Shown in pieces: positions 1-14,075 of a DNA stretch of 64,000 bases. The stretch is from Eriocheir sinensis (lineage: Eukaryota > Arthropoda > Malacostraca > Decapoda > Varunidae). The DNA is taken from positions 278,001 through 342,000 of the forward strand of contig NW_026111770.1 of the NCBI RefSeq assembly GCF_024679095.1. Reading direction: 5' to 3'. The notes beneath the pieces were generated by a model, which searched no databases, was not told the origin of the DNA, and saw only the letters and a program-made list of their open reading frames with translations. The translations under genes and the position numbers were made by a program. The first letter of the stretch is position 1, and each line of letters starts with the position of its first letter.

Positions 1-3000
1 TTTTCCTACAAATATACATTCTTTTAGTGGAATTTTGTTCATTTATTTTCATAAGAATTTACATTATTTTATGTGTATTTTGTATATATATTTTTCTACG
101 TATTTACATTATTTTATGAGTATTTTTTATATATATTTTCATAAAAATTTACGTTATTTTATTGTGTGTATTCGTATATGTTTTGATACAAATTTACATT
201 ATTTTATGTTTATTTTGCATTTCTATTTCAATATAAATTTACCTTATTGTATGTGTATTTTGTATATTTATTTTAATACAAATTTAATTATTTTATGTGT
301 ACTTTGTATACATTTTCTTATACGTATTTACTTCATTTAATGTGTATTTTGTATATATATTTTTATAGTAATCTACGTTATTTTATGTGTATTCGTATAT
401 ATATTTTGAAGCAAATTTACATTGTTTTATATGTATTTAGCATATCTATTTCAATATAAATCTACCTTATTGTATGTGCATTTTGTATATTTATTGTAAT
501 ACAAATTTAAATATTTTATTATTTTGGTATATATATTTTTATAAAAAGAGTTTTATATAAATTTAAAATATTTTATGTGTATTTTGTATATCTATTTTCA
601 TACAAATACACATTTTTTATTGATATTTTGTTTATTTATTTTGACGCGAATTCACATTATTTAATGTGTATTGTGTATATATATTTTTATACGTATTTAC
701 GTCATTTCATGTGTATTTTGTATATATATTTCTATAGAAATATATGTTATTTTATGTGTATTCGTATATATATTTTGAAACATATATACATTGTTTTATG
801 TGCATTTTGCATATTTTTTCAATATAAATTTACCTTATTGTACGTGCATTTTGTATATTAATTTTAATACAAATTTAATTATTCTTTGTGTATTTTTGTA
901 TATGTATTTTCATAAAAAAATGCTTTATTTTATGGGTATTTTGCATCTTTATTTTCATACAAATTTACATTATTTTATTGATATTCTGTGTATTTATTTT
1001 GATACGATTTTACATTATTCTATGTATATTTTGTATATATATTTCATACAAATGAACGTTATTTTATGTGAATTTGTTATCATTTCATACAAATTTACAT
1101 TATTTTATGTGTATTTTGTACATGTATTTAAATACAAATTTAACTAATTATATGTGTATTATGTATATCTATTTTCATACAAATTGAAATTAATTTTGTG
1201 TATTTTAGTATATATTTTTATTCAAATTTTCGTAATTTTATGTGTATTTTGTATATTTATTTTCCTACAAATATACGTTCTTTTATCGGAATTTTGTTTA
1301 TTTATTTTGATACGAATTTTCATTATTTTAGGTGTATTTGATATATATATTTTTATACTTATTTACATAATTTTATATGTATTTTGAATATATATTTTCA
1401 TAGAAATTTACTCTATTTTATGTGTATTCGTATATATATTTTGATACAAATTTCTTTATTGTATGTGCCTTTTGTATATTTATTTTGATGCAAATTTAAT
1501 TATTTTATGTGTATTTTTGTATATATATTTTTAAACAAATATGCGTTATTATATGGGTATTTTGCATCTTTATTTTCATACAAATTTACATTATTTTATT
1601 GATTGTCTGTTTATTTATTTTGATACGATTTTACGTTATTCTGTGTATTTTGTATATATATTTTTAGACATATTTACATTATTTAATGTATATTTTGTAC
1701 ATATATTTTATGGAAATTTACGTTATCTTATGTGTATTTGTTTATATATTTTCATACAAATTTACATTATTTTATGTGTATTTTGTATATGTATTTCAAA
1801 AAAAATTTGCCTAATTTCATGTGTATTTTGCATATCTATTTTCAAACGAATTTAAATTATTTTTGTGTATTTTTGTATTATTTTTATACAAATTTTTTTT
1901 TATTTTATTTGTATTTTGTATATATATTTTACTACACATATACATTCTTTTAGAGTAAATTTTGTTTATTTATTTTGATACGAATTTACATTATTTTATG
2001 TGTATTTTGTATATATATTTTCTATGTATTTACATTATTTTATGTGTATTTTGTATATATATTTTCATAAAAATTTACGTAATTTTATTGTGTGTATTCG
2101 TATATATTTTGATAAAAATTTTCATTATTTTATGTGTTTTTTGCATATCTATTTCAATAAAAATCTACCTTATTGTATGTGTATTTTGTATATTTATTTT
2201 AATACAAATTTAATTATTTTATGTGTATTTTTGTATATATATTTTTTTTAAATATGAGTTATTTTATGGGTATTTTGAATCTTTAATTTTATAAATTTCT
2301 ACATTACGTACATATCTTTTATACGTATTTACATTATTTAATGTGTATTTTGTTTATATATTTTTATACAAATCTACGTTATTATATGTGTATTTGAATA
2401 TATATTTTGATAAAAATTTACATTATTTTATGTATTTTCTATATTTATTTCAATTCAAATTTAGCTTATTTTATGTGTCTTTTGTATATCTATTTTCATA
2501 CAAATTTAATTATTTTTGTCTATTTTTGTATATAGTTTTATACAATTTTACGTTATTTTATGTGTATTTTGTATATTTATATTTATACAAGTAAACATTC
2601 TTTTATTGGCATTTAGTTTATTTATTTTGATACGAATTTACATTATTTTATGTGTATTTTGTATATATTTTCTTATACGTATTTACTTCATTTTATGTGT
2701 ATTTTGTATATATATTTCATAGAAATCTACGTTATTTTATGTGTATTCGTATGTATATTTTGAAACAAATCTACATTGTTTTATATGTATTTTGCATATC
2801 TATTTCAATACAAATTTACCTTATTGTATGTGCATTTTGTATATTTATTGTAATACAAATTTAAATATTTATGTGCATTTTGGTATATATATTTTCATAA
2901 AAAATGCGTTGTTTTATGGGTATTTTGCATCTTTATTTTCATACAAATTTACATTATTTTATTAATATTCTGTGTATTTATTTTGATACTATTTTACATT

Positions 3001-4097
3001 ATTCTATTTGTGTTTTGTATATATTTTTTTATACATATTTACATTATTTAATGTGTATTTTCTATATATATTTCATACAAATTTTCGTTATTTTAAGTGT
3101 ATTTGTTTATATATTTTCATTCAAATTTACATTATTTTATGTGTATTTTGTATATGTATTTCAATAGAAATTTACCTAATTTCATGTGTATTTTGTATAT
3201 GTATTTTATACAAATTTAAATTATTTTTTGTGTATTTTTGTATAGAGTTTTATACAAAATTACAATATTTTATGTGTATTTTGTATATCTATTTTCATAC
3301 AAATACACATTTTGTTTATTTATTTTGATGCGAGTTTACATTATTTAATGTGTATTGTGTATATATATTTTTATACGTATTTACGTCATTTCATGTGTAT
3401 TTTGTATATATATTTCTATAGAAATATACGTTATTTTATGTGTATTCGTATATATATTTTGAAACTAATATACGTTGTTTTATATACATTTTGCATATTT
3501 TTTCAATACAAATTTACCTTATTGTACGTGCATTTTGTATATTAATTTTAATACAAATTTAGTTATTCTATGTGTATTTTTTATATGTATTTTTTATAAA
3601 AATATGCTTTATTTTATGGGTATTTTGCATCTTTATTTTCATACAAAATTACATTATTTTATTGATATTCTGTGTATTTATTTTGATACGATTTTACATT
3701 ATTCTATGTATATTTTGTATATCTATTTTATACCAATGTACGTTATTTTATGTGAATTTGTTTTCATTTCATACAAATTTACATTATTTTATGAGTATTT
3801 TGTACATGTATTTAAATACAAATTTAACTAATTATATGTGTATTTTGTATATCTATTTTCATACAAATTGAAATTAATTTTGTGTATTTTTGTATATATT
3901 TTTATTCAAATTTTCGTAATTTTACATGTATTTTGTATATTTATTTTCCTACAAATATACGTTCTTTTATCGGAATTTTATTTATTTATTTTGATACGAA
4001 TTTTCATTTTTTTTAGGTGTATTTGATATATATATTTTTATACTTATTTACATAATTTTATATGTATTTTGAATATATATTTTCATAGAAATTTAAT
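1..4097 (+). repeat. 45-bp AT-rich satellite, block 1 (sense on +)
   Basis: Tandem monomers of about 45 bp (43-46), typically beginning ACATTATTTTATGTG, with TTTTGTATATATATTTT in the middle and ending ACAAATTT or ACGTATTT. A representative monomer has 6 G/C of 45. Variants recur in order, giving an HOR of about 15-16 monomers. A convenient marker is the monomer with GGGTATTTTGCATC, near 935, 1556, 2270 (variant), 2917 and 3618, i.e. 0.62-0.71 kb apart. The monomer following it carries ATATTCTGTGTATTT or a variant. Sense-strand frames lack stops over many monomers because 45 is a multiple of 3. The other strand is closed in all frames by TGA/TAA within each monomer. I see no gene. Confidence 0.95.
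570..4085 (+). repeat. ~2.68-kb tandem duplication inside the satellite (570-1,400 and 3,255-4,085)
   Basis: The stretches 570-1,400 and 3,255-4,085 share the same run of monomer variants, including TGTGTATTGTGTATATATAT, a monomer with CATATTTTTTCAATA, and a monomer with TTTCATACAAATTTACATTA preceded by TTGTT(A/T)TCA. The offset is about 2,684 bp. The inverted partner (32,343-33,030) has this run once. Either this arm gained a tandem copy or the partner lost one. Confidence 0.65.
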
Positions 4098-4115
4098 CTA
4101 TATGTATATGTATAG
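4098..4115. other. Polarity-switch hinge, type A
   Basis: CTATATGTATATGTATAG, imperfectly self-complementary, stands exactly where satellite sense changes from + to -. Near-identical hinges occur at 32,254-32,271 and 63,149-63,166, each followed on the minus side by GAAAATA(C/A)ACATGAAATAAT (or its reverse complement). Confidence 0.8.
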
Positions 4116-7100
4116 AAAATACACATGAAATAATCTAAATTCGTATCGAAATAAATGAACAAAATACCGATAAAATAATGTAATTTTGAATTAAAATATA
4201 TATAGACAATACACATAAAATAACGTAAATACAAATAAATATATACACATAAAATGATTTGAATTTGAATGAAAATAGATATAAAAATAAACTTAAAATA
4301 AGGCAAATTTATAATGAAATATATATACAAAATACACATATAATAATGTAGATTTGTTTCAAAATATATATACGAAAACACATAAAATAACGTAGATTTC
4401 TATAGAAATATATATACAAAATACACATGAAAGGATGTAAATACGTATAAAAATATATATACAAAATACACATTAAATAATGTAAATTCGCGTCAAAATA
4501 AATAAACAAAATATCAATAAAAGAATGTGTATTTGTATGAAAATAAATATACAAAATACACATAAGATAACATAAATTTGTATAAAACTATATACAAAAA
4601 TACACAAAAATAATTTAAATTTGTATGAAAATAAATATACAAAATACACATAAAATTACGTAAATTTGTATTGAAATACATATACAAAATACATATAAAA
4701 TACTGTAAATTTGAATGAAAATACATAAACAAATACACTTAAAATAACGTAAATTTGTATAAAAAATATATACAAAACACAAATAGAATAATGTAAAATC
4801 GTATCAAAATAAATACACAGAATATTAATAAAATAATGTAAATTTGTATGAAAATAAAGAAGCAAAATACCCATAAAATAACGCATTTTTTTTTAAATAT
4901 ATATATAAAAATACACATAAAAAAATTAATTTGTATTAAAATAAATATACAAAATACACATACAATAAGGTAAATCTGTATTGAAATAGATATGCAAAAT
5001 ACATATAAAACAATGTAAATTTGTTTCAAAATATATATACGAATACACGGTACACGTAAAATGAAGTAAATACGTATAAAAAAATGTTTACAAAATACAC
5101 ATAAAATAATGTAAATTCGTATCAAAATAAATAAACATAATACCAATAAAAGAATGTGTATTTGTATAAATATAAATATACAAAATACACATAAAATAAC
5201 GTAAATTTGTATAAAACTATATACAAAAATACACAGAAGTAATTAAATTCGTATGAAAATAGATATACAAAATACAGATAAAATAAGCTAAATTTGAATT
5301 GAAATGTATATACAAAATACATAAAATAATGTAAATTTGTATCAAAATATTTAAAAAATACATATAGTAACGTAAATTTGTTTAAAAATATATAAACAAA
5401 ATACACATTAAGTAATGTAAATACGTATAAAAATATGTACAAAAAACAAATATAATCATGTAATTCGTATCAAAACAAATAAACAACATAGCAATAAAAA
5501 AATGTAAATTTGTATGAGAAAACATATACAAATACATATAAAATAACGCAAATTTCTATAAAAATATATGTCCAAATATGAACGTATAATAAAGTAACTT
5601 TGGATAAAAATATATATACAAAACACACATTAAATAATGTAAATGCGTACATAAAATAACCTAAATTTGTATAAAACTATATACAAAAATACACACAAAA
5701 AATTTAAATTTGTATGAAAAGAAATATACAAAAACCACATAAAATTAGGTTAATTTCTATTGAAATACATATACAAAATACACATAAAATAATGTAAATT
5801 TGAAAGAAAATATATAAACAAATACACATATAATAACGTAAATTTGTATGAAATATATATACAAAATACACATTAAATAATGTAAATATGTATAAAAAAG
5901 TATATACAAAACACAAATAGAATAATGTAAAATCGTATCAAAATATATACACAGAATATTAATAAAATAATGTAAATTTGTATAAAAATTAAGATGCAAA
6001 ATACCTATAAAATAACGCATTTTTTATAAAATTATTGATACCAAAATACACTTAAAATATTTGAATTTGTATCAAAATAAATATACAAAATGCACATACA
6101 ATAAGGTAAATTTGTATTGAAATAGATATGCAAAATACATATAAAATAATGTAAATTTGTTTCAAAATATATATGCGAATACACATAAAATAACGTAGAT
6201 TTCTATAAAAATACATATACAAAATACACATAAAATTAAGTAAATACGTATAAAAAAATGTATACAAAATACACATAAAATAATGTAAATTCGAATAAAT
6301 AGAAATAAACAATATAGCAATAAAAGAATGTGTATTTGTATAAATATAAATATACAAAATGCACATAAAATAACGTAAATTTATATAAAACTATATACAT
6401 AAAATAACGCAAATTTCTATAAAAATATATGTACAAAAATGAACATAAAATAAATTTGCATAAAAATATATATACAAAACACACATTAGATAATGTAAAT
6501 GAGTATAAAATATGTATACAAAATACCTATGAAATAATCTAAATTCGTATCGAATTAAATTAAGAAAATACCAATAAAATAATGTAATTTTGGATGAAAA
6601 TATATATACAAAATACACATAAAATAACCTAAATACAAATACAAATATACACATAAAATAATTTAAAATTGAATGAAATAAATATACAAAATAAACATAA
6701 AATAAGGTAAATTTGTAATGAAATATATGAAAAAATACACATAAAGCTGCAAAATATCCATATAATAACGCATATTTGCATAAAAATATATACAAAAATA
6801 CATATAAAATAATTAAATTTGTATTAAAATAAATATACAAAATGCACGTACAATAAAGTAAATTTGTATTGAAATAGATATGCAAAATACACATCAATAA
6901 TGTAAATTTGTATCAAAATATATATACGAATACTCATAAAATAGAGTAAATTTCTATGAAAATATACATACAAAATAGATATACAAAATACACATATAAC
7001 TAGTTAAATTTGTATTTAAATACATGTACAAAAAACACATAAAATAATGTAGATTTGTATGAAATGAAAACAAATACATTTTATATAAAATATATATACA

Positions 7101-8262
7101 AAATACACATAGAATAATGTAAAATCATACCAAATAAATACACAGAATATCAATAAAATAATGTAAATTTGTATGAAAATAAAGATGCAAAATACCAATA
7201 AAATAAAGCATATTTTTTTAAAAATACATACACAAAAAATACACATAGATTAATCAAATTTGTATTAAAATTAATATACAAAATGCACATACAATAAGGT
7301 AAATTTGTATTGAAAAAATATGCAAAATACACATAAAACAATGTAAATTTGTTTCAAAATATATATACGAATACACATAAAATAACGTAGATTTCTATAA
7401 AAATATATATACAAAATACACTTGAAATAATGTAAATACGTATAAAATATATATACAAAATACACATTAAATAATGTTAATTCGTGTCAAAATAAATAAA
7501 AAAAATATCATGAAAAGAATGTGTATTTGTATGAAAATAGATATACAAAATACACATAAAATAACCTAAATTTGTATAAAACTATATACAAAAATACACA
7601 AAAATAATGTAAACTTGTATGAAAATAAATATACAAAAAACATATAAAATTAGGTAAATTTGTATTGAAATACATATACAAAATACACATAAAATAATGT
7701 AAATTTGAATGAAAATATATAAACATACAGACTTAAAAAACAAAAAACACATTAAATAATGTAAATATGTATAAAAAAATATATACAAAACACAAATAAA
7801 ATAATGTAAAATCGTATCAAAATAAATACAGAAAATATTAATAAAATAATGTAAATTTGTATAAAAATTAAGATTCAAAATACCTATAAAATAGCGCATT
7901 TTTTATAAAAATATATATACGAAAAAACATAAAATATTTGATTTTGTATTAAAATAAATAGATATACAAAATACACATAAAATAAGCTAAATTTGAATTG
8001 AAATATATATACAAAATACATAAAATAATGTAAATTTGTATCAAAATACTTATACAAATACACATATAATAACGTAAATTTGTATAAAAATATATAAACA
8101 AAATACACATTAAATAATGTAAATACGTATAAAAAAAATGCACAAAATACACAAATAATTATGTAATTCGTATCAAAATAAATAGACAAAATACCAATAA
8201 AATAATGTAAATTTCTATGAGAAAACATATACAAAATACACATAAATAACGCAAATTTCAAT
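4116..8262 (-). repeat. 45-bp satellite, block 2 (sense on -)
   Basis: The same monomer in reverse complement, recognisable by ACATAAAATAATGTAAATTT. The HOR marker GCAAAATACCCAT or a variant lies near 4,866, 5,998, 6,748, 7,190 and 7,876. Monomers with AAATACAAATACAAATATAC near 4,220 (variant) and 6,630 belong to a second, rarer variant series. The block has no LINE where its inverted partner has one, so about 6,210-6,245 preserves the empty LINE site. No gene is seen. Confidence 0.93.
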
Positions 8263-8291
8263 AAAAATATATATAATATAATATATTTTTA
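8263..8291. other. Polarity-switch hinge, type B
   Basis: A near-palindromic AT run, AAAAATATATATAATATA followed by ATATATTTTTA, marks a switch from minus to plus sense. The minus-side flank reads CATAAATAACGCAAATTTC. The same hinge is at 26,250-26,278 (inverted), 35,988-36,017 and 61,703-61,731. Confidence 0.8.
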
Positions 8292-9692
8292 TACATATTT
8301 AAAATATTTAATGTATATTTTGTATATATATTTTATTCAAATTTACGTTATTTTATGTGTATTTGTTTATATATTTTCATACAAATTTACATTATTTTAT
8401 GTGAGTTTTGTATATGTATTTCAATACAAATTTGCCTAACTTTAAGTGTATTTTGCATATCTATTTTCAAACAAATTTAAATTATTTTTGTGTATTTTTG
8501 TATATATTTTTATACAAATTTTAGTTATTTTATTTGTTTTTTGTATATATATTTTCCTACAAATATGCATTCTTTCATTGGAATTTTGTGTATTAAATTT
8601 TTTACGAATTTACATTATTTTATGTGTATTTTGTATATATACTTTTCTACGTATTTAAATTATTTTATGTGTATTTTATATATACATTTTCATAAAAATT
8701 TACGTTATTTTATTGTGTGTATTCGTATATATTTTGAAACAAATTTTATACAAATTCATGTTATTTTATGTGTATTTGTATATATATTTTCATACAAATT
8801 TATATTATTTTATGTGTATTCTTACATATATTTTATTACAAATTTACCTTATTTTATGTTTATTTTGTATATTTATTTAATTCAATTTTAAATCATTTAA
8901 TGTGTATATTTGTATTTGTATTTAGGTTATTTTATGTGTGTTTTCTATATATATTTTCATCCAAAATTACATTATTTTATTGTTATTTTCTTAATTTAAC
9001 TCGATACGAATTTAGATTATTTCATAGGTATTTTGTATACATATTTTTATACTCATTTACATTATGTAATGTGTGTTTAGTATATATTTTTTTATGCAAA
9101 CTAATTTTATGTGCATTTTTGTACATATATTTTTATAGAAACTTGCGTTATTTTATGTGTATTTTGTATATGTTTTCTCATACAAATTTACATTATTTAA
9201 TTAGTCTTTTTTTATTTATTTTGATACGAATGACTTGATTGTTTGTGTATTTTTAAATATTTTTTTATACGTATTTACATTACTTAATGTGTATTTCGTT
9301 TATATTTTTATACAAATTTACGTTATTATATGTGTATTTGTTAAAAATATTTTGAAACAAATTTACTTTATTTTATGTATTTTGTATATATATTTCAATT
9401 CAAATTTAGCTTATTTTGTGTGTATTTTGTATATCTATTTTCATACAAATTTAATTACTTCTGTGTATTTTTGTATATAGTTTTATACAAATTTACGTTA
9501 TTTTATGTGCATTTTGTATATTTATATTTATACAAATACACATTCTCTTATTGGTATTTTGTTTATTTATATTTATACGAATTTACATTATTTCATGTGT
9601 ATTTTGTATACATTTTTGATTCGTATTTACTTAATTTTATGTGTATTTTGTATATATATTTTTATAGAAATCTAAGTTATTTTATGTGTATT

Positions 9693-9811
<119 letters not shown>

Positions 9812-10414
9812 TAAACAAATTTACGTTGTTTTATATGGGTTTTGCATATATATTTCAATACAAATTTACCTTATTGTATGTGCATTTTGTATATTTATTT
9901 TGATACAAATTCAAATATTTTATGTGTATTTTTAGTATATATAATTTTTAAAAAAATGCGTTATTTTATAGGTATTTTGCATCTTAGTTTTCATACAAAT
10001 ATACATTATTTTATTAATATTCTGTGTATATATTTTGATACGATTTTATATTATACTATTTGTGTTTTGTATATATTTTTTTTATACATATTTTCATTAT
10101 TTAATGTGCATTTTTTATATATATTTTATACAAATTAACGTTATTTTAAGTGTATTTGTTTATATAATTTCATTCAAATTTACATTATTTTAAGTGTATG
10201 TTGTATATGTATTTCAATACAAATTTACCTAATTTTATATGTATTTTGTATATTTATTTTCATACAAATTTAAATTATTTTTGTGTTTTTTTGTATATAG
10301 TTTTATACAAATTTAGGTTATTTTATGTGTATTTTCTATATATATTTTCATACAAATACACATTTTTTAATTGATATTTTGTTTATTTATTTTGACGCGA
10401 GTTTACATTATTTA

Positions 10415-10471
10415 ATGGCTGCCTACATATGAATAGACCATTTATTATTATTATTATTATTATTTTATTGC
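10415..10471. repeat. Short non-satellite insert with (ATT)n tail
   Basis: AATGGCTGCCTACATATGAA, then TAGACCA and about seven ATT units, interrupts a TTTACATTATTTAATG monomer. The reverse complement is at 24,185-24,242, at the mirrored position. The GC content and the ATT tail are unlike the satellite. It could be the 3' end of a short retroposon or junk captured at a repaired break. I do not recognise the family. Confidence 0.75.
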
Positions 10472-13400
10472 TATTTTGTTTATTTATTTTGATACGAATT
10501 ACATGATTATATGTGTATTTTGTACATGTTTTTTATACGTGTTTACATTATTTAATGTGTATTTTATTTATATATTTTTAAACAAATTTACGTTATTATA
10601 TGTGTATTTGTATAAATATTTTGATACAAATTTACATTATTTTATGTATTTTGTATATACATTTCAATTCAAATTTAGCTTATTTTATTTTTATTTTGTA
10701 TATCTATTTTCAAATAAATTTAATTACTTCTGTGTATTTTTGTATATAGTTTTATACAAATTTACGTTATTTTATGTGTATTTTGTATATTTATATTTAT
10801 ACAAATACACATTCTTTTATTGCTATTTTGTTTATTTATTTTGATACGAATTTACATTATTTTATGTGTATTTTGTATACATTTGTTTATACGTATTTAC
10901 TGCTTTTTATGTGTATTTTGTATATATTTTTATAGAAATCTACGTTATTTTATGTGTATTCGTATATATATTTTGAAACAAATTTACATTGTATTATATG
11001 TATTTTGCATATCTATTTCAATACAAATTTACCTTATTGTATGTGCATTTTGTATATTTATTTTTATACAAATTCAAATATTTTATGTGTATTTTGGTAT
11101 ATATATTTTTATAAAAAAATGCGGTTTTTTATTGTTATTTTGCAACTTAATATACATACAAATTTACATTATTTTATTAAGATTCTGTGTATTTATTTTG
11201 ATACTATTTTACATTATTCTATTTGTGTTTTGTATATATTTTTTGATATACATATTTACATTATTTAATGTGCATTTTTTATATATATTTTATATCATTT
11301 CATGTGTATTTTGTATATATATATTTCTATAGAAATCTACGTTATTTTATGTGTATTTATATATATATTTTGAAACAAATTTACACTGTTTTATGTGTAT
11401 TTTGCGTATTTTTTCAATAGAAATTTACGTTATTGTATGTGCATTTTTTATATTAATTTTAATACAAATTTAATTATTTTATGAGTATTTTGCATCTTTA
11501 ATTTCATACAAATTTACATTATTTTATTGATATTCTGTGTATTTATTTTAATTCGATTTTACATTATTCTATATGTATTTTGTATATATATTTTATACAA
11601 ATATACGTTACTTTATGTGTATTTGTTTTCATTTCATACAAATTTTCATTATTTTATGTGTATTTTGTTCATGTATTTAAATGTGTATTTTGTATATTTA
11701 TTTTCCTACATATATACGTTCTTTTATCGGAATTTTCTTTATTTATTTTGATACGAATTTACATTATTTGAAGTATATTTGGTATATATATTTTATACTT
11801 ATTTACATCATTTTATATGTATTTGTATGTATATTTTCATATAAATTTACTCTATTTTATGAGTATTCGTATATATATTTTGATACAAATTTACTTTATT
11901 GATGTGTATTTTGCATATCTATTTCAATACAAATTTACTTTATTGTATGTGCATTTTGTATATTTATTTTAATAAAAATTTAATTATTTTATATGTATTT
12001 TTGTATATATATTTTTATACAAATATGCGTTAATATATGGGTATTTTGCATCTTTATTCTCATACAAATTTACATTATATTATTGATATTCTGTTTATTT
12101 ATTTTGATACGATTTTACTTTATTCTATGTGTATTTTGTATATATATTTTTATACATATTTAAATTATTTAATGTATATTTTGTATATATATTTTATTCA
12201 AATTTACGTTATTTTATGTGTATTTGTTTATATATTTTCATACAAATTTATATTATTTTATGTGGGTTTTGTATATGTATTTAATACAAATTTGCCTAAT
12301 TTTATGTGCATTTTCCATATCTATTTTCAAACAAATTTAAATTATTTTTGTGTATTTTTGTATGTATTTTTTTACAAATTTTAGTTATTTCATTTGTATT
12401 TTGTATATATATTTTCCAACAGATATACATTCCTTTATTGGAATTTTGTTTATTTATTTTGATACGAATTTACATTATTTTATGTGTATTTTGTATATAT
12501 ATTTTTCTACGTATTTACATTATTTTATGTGTATTTTGTATATATATTCTCATAAAAATTTACCTTATTTTATTGTGTGTATTCGTATATAATTTGTTAC
12601 AAATTTTATACAAATTCATGTTATTTTATGTGTATTTGTATATATATTTTCATACAAATTTACATTATTTTATGTGCATTTTTACATATATTTCATTAGA
12701 AATTTACCTTATTTTATGTTTATTTTGAATATTTATTTAATTCAGTTTTAAATTATTTAATGTGTATATTTGTATTTGTATTTAGGTTATTTTATGTGTA
12801 TTTTCTATATATATTTACATCCAAAATTACATTATTTTATTGGTATTTTATTAATTGAATTCGATACGAATTTAGATTATTTCATATGTATTTTGTATAC
12901 ATATTTTTATACGCATTTACATTATTTATTGTGTGTTTTGTATATTTATTTTTATGCAAATTTAATTTAATTTATGTGCATTTTTGTACATGTATTTTTT
13001 TTTTTAATTTGCGTTATTTTATGTGTATTTTGTATATGTTTTCTCATATAAATTTACATTATTTTTTTGGTATTTTGTTTATTTATTTTGATACGAATTA
13101 CGTAATTATTTTTATATTTTGTACATAATTTTTTAATACGTATTTACATTATTTAATGTGTATTTTGTTTATATATTTCTATACAAATTTACGTTATTAT
13201 ATGTGTATTTGTATAATTATTTTGATACAAATATACATTATTTTATGTATGTTGTATATATATTTCAATTCAAATTTAGCTTATTTTATGTGTATTTTGT
13301 ATATATATTTTCATACAAATTTAATTACTTCTGTGCATTTTTGTATATAGTTTTATATAAATTTACGTTATTTTATGTGTATTTTGTATATTTATATTTA

Positions 13401-13550
13401 TACAAATACACATTCTTTAATTAGTATTTTGTTTATTTATTTTGATACGAGCTTACATTATTTTATGTGTATTTTGTATACATTTTTTTATACGTATTTA
13501 CTTCATTTTATGTGTATTTTGTATATATATTTTTATAAAAATCTACGCAA

Positions 13551-13571
13551 TTTTATGAAATATACATAAAA
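13551..13571. other. Polarity-switch hinge, type C
   Basis: TTTTATG and CATAAAA are perfect 7-bp inverted arms around the spacer AAATATA. Satellite sense switches from plus to minus here. The same structure occurs at 21,081-21,101 (spacer reverse-complemented) and at 40,895-40,915 (one arm mismatch). Confidence 0.85.
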
Positions 13572-14075
13572 TAACCTAGATTTGTATAAAACTATATACA
13601 AAAATACACAAAAATAATTAAAATTTGTATGAAAATAAATATACAAAATACACATAAAATTAGGAAATTTGTTTTGAAATACATAAACAAAATACACATA
13701 AAATAATAATTAAATTTGAGTGAAAATATATAAACAAATACACTTAAAATAACGTAAATTTGTATAAAATATATATACAAAATACACATTAAAAATGTAA
13801 ATATGTATCAAAAAATATATTTACAAAACACATATAGAATAATGTAAAATCGTATCAAAATAAATACACAGAATATTAATATAATAATGTAAATTTGTAT
13901 GAAAATTAAAATGCAAAATACCCATAAAATAACGTATTTTTTATAAAAATATATATACCAAAATACACATAAAATATTTGAATTTGTTTTAAAATAAATA
14001 TACAAAATGCACATACAAAAAGGTAAATTTGTATTGAAATAGATATGCAAAATACATATAAAACAATGTAAATAT
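13572..14075 (-). repeat. 45-bp satellite, block 4 (sense on -)
   Basis: A short minus-sense block of about 11 monomers. It ends near ACAATGTAAAT, where plus-sense ATGTGTATTTTG begins without an obvious hinge palindrome. It matches 20,550-21,080 in reverse complement. No gene is seen. Confidence 0.9.

Noticed and set aside
1..4097. CRISPR-like regular repeats
   Set aside because: The units abut one another with graded divergence and no unique spacers, no cas genes are present, and the context is eukaryotic.
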